The notes under the pieces: model-generated | The model's input: the letters and a program-made list of their open reading frames with translations, nothing else | Database searches by the model: none | Told to the model about the DNA's origin: nothing | Shown here: positions 59,096-64,000 of the stretch, piece by piece | Layout: the number at the start of each line of letters is the position of its first letter | How positions within the stretch are numbered: the first letter of the stretch is position 1 | Translations under genes and position numbers: made by a program | Source of the DNA: Mycoplasmopsis phocirhinis | GTDB taxonomy: Bacteria > Bacillota_I > Bacilli_A > Mycoplasmatales > Metamycoplasmataceae | Direction of reading: 5' to 3' | Length of the DNA: 64,000 bases | NCBI RefSeq assembly: GCF_004216495.1 | Contig: NZ_CP034841.1 | Location: forward strand, 186,001-250,000

Positions 59096-59599
59096 TTAAT
59101 CTAAATCATCGAATCCCATTTTGTGTTTAGAATCTAATGAATTAATTGTATTTTCGTTATTTGGCGTAAATGAGAATTCATTTTCATTTTCTTCAGAGCC
59201 ACTAAATTTTGAAATCGAACTATTAGTATTAGCGTTTTTAAATGAATAATTTGTATTACCATTATTGTTAATTCTATTCTCGCGTTGTTGACGTGATTCG
59301 AGTGAAGCGATATAATCTATTGTTACCTCAACTACTCGTACATTTTCACCAGCAGCATTTTTAAACGAACTAGTTGAAATTGAGCCTTCGATTGAAACTA
59401 ACGAGCCTTTTGTAAGATATCTACTCATAAAATCGGCATTACCTCTTCACGCAACAACTGGAATAAAATCAGTTATTGGATCAGTAGATGTACTACGCCG
59501 CGAAATTGCAATGTTAGTGCGTGAGTAATTAACTCCACTTTGAGTTGTAAATGATCTAATGTCATTAGCAATTCGACCAACTAATAATACTTTATTCAT
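59096..59599 (-). CDS. ssb: Single-stranded DNA-binding protein
   Basis: A 167-residue OB-fold protein. MNKVLLVGRIANDI opens it, and DFIPVVAWRGNADFMSRYL and KGSLVSIEGSIST cover the DNA-binding core (Trp as TGA at 59440 region). The linker is Asn/Ser-rich, and the acidic tip KMGFDDLD corresponds to the SSB C-terminal peptide (DDDIPF type) that recruits repair proteins. It lies between rpsF and rpsR, the standard order. Confidence 0.95.
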
Positions 59600-59613
59600 G
59601 TTCGCTCCTTAAA

Positions 59614-60009
59614 TTATTCAGTTTCGTTTTTAGGTGTTCTAACTTTTTTATCTGCATCAAATCTTTTTCTAGGTTTTTCGCCTGGTGTATATGTTCTTTT
59701 ACCAGCTCAGGTTTTTCTTTCTTTACCATAACCTTTTTCACTGTCTAAATTAATCACAAGTTGTCTTCAAATTTCTTTTGAAATGTTACTACGACGCACA
59801 AATTCAGCAACTAAAGATGCTTGTGCGTTTAATTGAACTAAAAGATAAAGTGCTTGTGTTGAACGTTTGATTGGGTAAGCCAACTGTGTTCTTTCTAATT
59901 TTTCAGCTTTAGTGATGTTTTCTTTACCAAAAACACTCTCAACCAAATCAAAACCGACTTTTTCGTTTGCTTTAGGATCAAGAATCATCATAATTTCATA
60001 TTTGTTCAT
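59614..60009 (-). CDS. rpsF: Ribosomal protein bS6
   Basis: A 131-residue protein. NKYEIMMILDPKA and KLERTQLAYPIKRSTQALYLLVQL are bS6 hallmarks, and SKEIWRQLVINLD gives the last strand (TGA Trp). A basic 40-residue tail (KERKTWAGKRTYTPGEKPRKR) extends beyond the core. First gene of rpsF-ssb-rpsR; the ribosome site is sequestered in a leader hairpin. Confidence 0.95.
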
Positions 60010-60016
60010 TTTATCC

Positions 60017-60050
60017 TCCTTTTGGACTTCTGGGTCTAGCGACCAAGGAG
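60017..60050 (-). promoter_or_regulatory. S6:S18-type leader sequestering the rpsF ribosome site
   Basis: On the minus strand, CTCCTT (60050-60045) pairs with AAGGAG (60022-60017), the latter being the Shine-Dalgarno of rpsF. Between them GGTC-GCTA-GACC forms an inner hairpin and CAGAAGTCCA remains as a bulge. This resembles the Firmicute S6 leader, which the S6:S18 complex binds. A TATAAT at 60075-60070 gives a start of transcription close upstream. Confidence 0.65.
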
Positions 60051-60164
60051 TAATTATTTACTCTGCTAAATTATATATTAATACATTTAATTTAATTGGT
60101 AATAAGTTAATTTAATATGGATATTTTTCCATATTTAATTTTACATTAAAATAATAAATATTCA

Positions 60165-61151
60165 TTATTCATGTAGTTGAATAAGACCTACAAAGGCATT
60201 AGTATATCCATCTAGTATTGCTGTTAATTGTTGTTCATCCATTTCATCTATTTTGTTAAGTAACTGACTTGGTTCTTTAGAAATGCCGCCACTTTCAATA
60301 AAATTTGTTGCTTGTGTAATTAAAATATCTAAATAATCTAAATATTTTTGTTTTAGACTTTGAATATTTTCGTTGCGATATTTATTTTTTGTTAAAGTAT
60401 GAAAATTTTCAATTTCATTACTTATAAATTTTGAAGTATTTTCATCAATAGTGTCATAAATTTCTGTAAAAATTAATTTTTCTCAATTTAGTGCAAAGGT
60501 TGCTGAATTTAGATATAAATTTGCAAATTCGCTTGAACTTACATATTCTAAAAATAATTTTAATTTTTCTTTAATGGCAACATTATCTTTTCCTTTCGCT
60601 TTATTTAACTCTTGTTGTGCTTTATTTATTTGAGTTAAAAGTTGTTGCTGCAATTTTATTTGTTCATTTAATTGTTGTTCATTGAATTTGTTGATTGTAT
60701 TAAGTATATTTTGTTCTAATTGTGTGGTGTTGGGAATTAATTGTGTTCATCTTTTGAAACTAAAAATAGTTTTTATTTCTTTAATTAATTCAATAGATTT
60801 TTGTTTTAGAGTGTTTAATGTCGTATTATTATCGTTATTATCAGTACCTAAATTTTGATCATTTTCTTGTTTTGGTTCATTATTTGTTTTGTTTTGGATC
60901 ATTTTTTGAGTAATTTTATTGTCCGACTCAATATTATTTTGATTTGAATTAGAATCGGTTTGGTTAGAACTATGAGAATTTTGTGTATTAATTTGGTTTG
61001 TAGAGTTATGTTGTTGATTTACTTGCTTTGTATTATTCTTCTTTGAAGAATCGCTTTGAGTTTTATTATTTTTTTGGCATGATACCATCAAAAGTGGAGT
61101 AAATATAGTAGTACTTAATGTTAAAGTTAAAAAATGTTTTTTAATTTTCAT
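60165..61151 (-). CDS. Asn/Gln-rich lipoprotein
   Basis: A 328-residue lipoprotein. The start at 61151 (AAGGAG upstream) is preferred over a longer frame to 61298. Lipobox LLMVSC, cysteine at residue 25. Residues about 28-110 are a low-complexity Asn/Gln/Ser/Thr/Lys linker, and the rest is predicted helix with one TGA Trp. No family recognised. Such linkers often space a domain away from the membrane and may vary in length. Confidence 0.8.
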
Positions 61152-61480
61152 TTGTGCTCCTTGGCAATTATTTTTATACACAAAATTATAATGATATAAA
61201 TTATTTTTTTGCATTTTATCGCAACATTTCAATAATTTACTCGAAGATAATTCAGTAACATAATGAATATAGTCATTTTGTTTAATGATGGTAAACAAAC
61301 TAATTATTAGTCAAAAAAAATATTTAGTGAATCAAAATACTGTATTTGCTTTATATTTATTTAATTTTATAAGTTAATTAAAATAATTTACATAATTAAT
61401 TATAAAAATATAAGATAAAAAGTATTCTTTAATATTAATTATTTAAAATAAGAATAATAAATATTAAGTTAAGAGGTAGT

Positions 61481-62452
61481 ATGCAAAATAAAACTCATAC
61501 AATTAAATTTATGGATTTTTGTTCAGGAATAGGAGGTGGTAGACTTGGTTTGCAAAATAATGGTTTAGAATGTGTAGGTCATAGCGAAATAGATTTAGAT
61601 GCTCAAAATACATATAATATTATTTTTGGGCTAGGCAAAAATTATGGTGATTTGATGCAAATAGATATTGATAAATTACCAGATTTTGATTTTATGATTG
61701 GAGGTTTTCCTTGTCAAAGTTTTTCAATAGCCGGTAAAAGAAAAGGATTTGAAGACTACAGAGGGACTATAATTTATGGTTTAATAGACATATTATTCAA
61801 GAAAAAAATTAAATATTTTTTATTTGAAAATGTCAAAGGTTTACTTAATCATAATAAAGGTCAAACTCTAAAAATTATTATTGAAAAACTTCAAAGTGCA
61901 AATTACAATGTATATACACAAGTGTTGAATAGTAAAGATTTTGGTGTAGCTCAAAAAAGAGAAAGAATTTACATAGTTGGAATCCGAAAGGATATTGATA
62001 ATTTAAAATTTAATTTTCCGCAACCAAAGTCAATAAAATATAAGTTTAATGATTTTATTGACCCAGAAAATAATTTAATTTTTGATCATAATAATTCAAC
62101 ATTTAAAAAATATCTAGCAAATAAATATAATCAAAATAAATATTCTATTGATTTTATTTTAGGTTTAAATAACACCGTTATTGATACAAGACAATCCGAT
62201 TTAAGAATATACAAAGAAATTTTTCCTACTTTGCGAACAGGTCGTCATGGACTTTTATATGTTAAAAACGGAATAATTAAAAAATTGAATTCATATGAAG
62301 CGTTAATGCTACAAGGTTTTCCAAAAAATATTTGTACGAAAATAAAAAAACACTATAACATTAACGAAAATAAAATTTTAAGTCAATGTGGCAATGCGAT
62401 GACTGTTAGTGTAATTGAAGCAATAGTTAGAGAAATGAAAAAGGTATTCTAG
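61481..62452 (+). CDS. C5-cytosine DNA methyltransferase
   Basis: A 323-residue complete enzyme. Motif I FCSGIGGG (13-20), motif IV GGFPCQSFS with catalytic Cys78, motif VI ENVKG (116-120), motif VIII QKRERIYIVG, a target region with TRQSDLRIYKEIFPTLRTGRHG, motif IX LQGFP, and motif X GNAMTVSV are all present. It has no TGA codons at all, unlike its neighbours, consistent with recent acquisition. The ribosome site is AAGAGG. The partner restriction gene begins at the stop (TAGTG). Confidence 0.93.
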   Translation: MQNKTHTIKFMDFCSGIGGGRLGLQNNGLECVGHSEIDLDAQNTYNIIFGLGKNYGDLMQIDIDKLPDFDFMIGGFPCQSFSIAGKRKGFEDYRGTIIYGLIDILFKKKIKYFLFENVKGLLNHNKGQTLKIIIEKLQSANYNVYTQVLNSKDFGVAQKRERIYIVGIRKDIDNLKFNFPQPKSIKYKFNDFIDPENNLIFDHNNSTFKKYLANKYNQNKYSIDFILGLNNTVIDTRQSDLRIYKEIFPTLRTGRHGLLYVKNGIIKKLNSYEALMLQGFPKNICTKIKKHYNINENKILSQCGNAMTVSVIEAIVREMKKVF

Positions 62453-63230
62453 TGGACCAATTTAGTCAAAAAAAATATAATTTAGTTCAATTAGGCTCAG
62501 AAATTGCTAAAAATGGCTTTAAAACTGAAAAACATATTATTGATAAATTTAATAATTGAGAAAATGATCGAGACACAAAAAATTGATTAATACATATGGG
62601 TTATGAATTAAACAAAATAGAAAAAATAAATGCAAAATTATTATTTGGTTTTAAATCTGATATTAAAGTAGTTATTAAAATAAAATTAAAAAACGAAATA
62701 ATCAGCGAAAATGTGCAAGTTAAACTTGTTAGTAACCAACGAGGTTTTAATCAAGTTGATAAAAGATGACTTAAAAGTTATAAACAGATGTGAAATATTC
62801 CAGAAAAAATTTATCAAATTTTTGCTTATTATACTGGTGAATTAAAACCTTACAGACAAAATACAAATAATAAGAAAAGAATGTTTGCAAATGAATTTAA
62901 TGAAGATGAACAAAAGATTTTTTTAAATTGAATAATATTTAATAAATTACAAATAATTAATGACATATTAAAAGGTTCGGGTGAAAATAGTGTAGATTGA
63001 TTTTTAATTGTTCAAAAATCAGTTAATACGAATATATATCTAATTAAAAATATTGATGAAGTAATTGAATATTATTTGGATTCGGGTGAAGTTGTCATTA
63101 CAAAACGGGGTCAATTAAAATTGGTAAAATCACAATGCAAAGAAAAGGTGGTGATCGTGGTCGCAAGAGCGCTAATATGTTGCAATTTAAATTAAATCCG
63201 GCTGAATTAATTGAAAATGAAAAGAAATAA
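62452..63230 (+). pseudogene. Type II restriction endonuclease, frameshifted near the 3' end
   Basis: GTG 62452 overlaps the methylase TAG. Frame 1 encodes about 219 residues, including VKLVSNQRGFNQVDKRW and WNIPEKIYQIFAYYTGELKP. At the GGGG run 63107-63110 the sensible frame shifts by -1: it continues SIKIGKITMQRKGGDRG and ANMLQFKLNP to TAA 63230. One extra G would restore a protein of about 259 residues. The C-terminal segment resembles HpaII-family endonucleases as I remember them; the cleavage site is not inferred. As written, the frame 1 product reads on through wrong sequence to a stop about 30 codons later. Confidence 0.65.
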
Positions 63231-63326
63231 ATATTTAACTATGATTTAAAAATTAAAAATTTATTCTCAATTTTTTAATTGAGTTATTTATTCGATAACA
63301 AAAACAAATATGATACATTTATTAGT

Positions 63327-64000
63327 ATGAGTAAATTAGTAATTGTTGAGTCACCTAATAAAGTGGCTACTATTAAAAAATATTTAGGCGGAGATTATGA
63401 AGTAATTGCTTCAGTAGGCCATATCACCAAATTATCAACTAGGTCGTCAGGCGATACTATTATGGGGATTAAAATTAATGAATGAGAACCCGTTTATATT
63501 TTAGATTCTACTAAAAAAACAATAGTTAAAAAATTAACGAGTGCTGTTAAAAAGGCTAGTGAAGTTTTAATAGCTACTGACCCCGATCGTGAAGGAGAAG
63601 CAATTGGTGATCATTTGGTTCATTTTTTAAAGTGTGAAGATAAATATAAGCGCATTAAATATAATGAAATAACTAAAGATGCAATTTTAGCAGCAATTGC
63701 TAAACCTTTAACCTTAGACACCGCTTTAATTGATGCTCAAAAAGCACGCCGAATGCTTGATCGAATAATTGGTTTTAAATTAAGTAAACTGATGAAACAA
63801 AAATTATCAAATTCGCCCACTAAACCATCAGCAGGCCGGGTGCAATCAATTGCTTTAAAATTAATCGTTGATCGTGAAAAATTAATTGAAGCATTTATTC
63901 CTCGTCAATATCATAAAGCAAGCGCTTTATTAAATACAGATTTAAAAGCTGATTATTATAACGAAAATAATCCTAGCGGCGAAAAAGATTGAATTTATCC
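63327..64000 (+). CDS. topA: DNA topoisomerase I, 5' part
   Basis: The gene runs off the window. The visible ~224 residues are the Toprim domain and the start of the core: [19 protein letters not shown] with catalytic Glu, [21 protein letters not shown] (acidic Mg-binding triad), then the [16 protein letters not shown] and [17 protein letters not shown] helices. The ATG at 63327 ([10 protein letters not shown]) is preferred to the in-frame ATG at 63279, as the family begins there. TGA Trp at 63482. Confidence 0.95.

Overview
The window is mollicute (Mycoplasma sensu lato) DNA. It is very AT-rich, and UGA must be read as tryptophan: atpA, pcrA, mgtE and many other conserved genes are continuous only if in-frame TGA codons encode Trp. 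Lipoproteins with mycoplasma lipoboxes, a DUF31 (MIP-type) peptidase, a CdaM-type diadenylate cyclase and the mraZ-rsmH-X-ftsZ cluster fit a hominis- or synoviae-type lineage (Metamycoplasma/Mycoplasmopsis). The species cannot be fixed by reading alone.

Layout. 1-7.9 kb: the end of a MIP-like serine peptidase, then a complete F0F1 ATP synthase operon (atpI-like, B E F H A G D C) closed by a strong terminator. 7.9-13.6 kb: an accessory zone with a small anchored protein, an IS3-family remnant split by an IS1202-like element flanked by a ~40-bp direct repeat, a PnuC-type transporter fused to a nucleoside-kinase-like domain and broken by one in-frame amber codon, and a further IS fragment. 13.6-27.1 kb, minus strand: a three-gene lipoprotein operon (two paralogues are histidine-rich) behind a Fur/Zur-like box, a UPF0154 protein, and one 3,021-codon SGNH hydrolase with degenerate ~305-310-residue repeats. 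27.2-42.9 kb: a candidate structured small RNA, dCMP deaminase, the cdaA-mgtE operon, asnS, a glycosyltransferase-RDD-pcrA-membrane protein run, degV, a small Lon-N-like protein, tsf-rpsB with a leader, RNase P RNA, and an nfeD/SPFH pair.

43-52.4 kb: holA, a smr/mutM/rsmE run, the division cluster mraZ-rsmH-FtsA-like-ftsZ with an MraZ-type operator, and divergent ktrA/ktrB potassium uptake genes. 52.5-64 kb: a frameshifted tail-anchored protein gene, an intact IS3-family element, a PD-(D/E)XK nuclease plus DUF2779 pair, tsaC, the rpsF-ssb-rpsR operon with an SD-sequestering leader, a lipoprotein, a C5-cytosine methylase with a frameshifted restriction gene, and the start of topA.

How the parts work together: energy is made or spent at the ATP synthase. 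CdaA makes c-di-AMP next to a Mg2+ channel and in the same window as KtrAB, a known type of c-di-AMP target. Translation genes (tsf, rpsB, asnS, rpsF/R, rsmE, rnpB) are interspersed. The most unusual points are an FtsZ lacking its GTP-binding loops, the transporter-kinase fusion with its amber codon, the histidine-rich lipoprotein operon, the giant SGNH protein, the nested IS with a long direct repeat, and an unassigned small RNA. No tRNA, rRNA or CRISPR was found.
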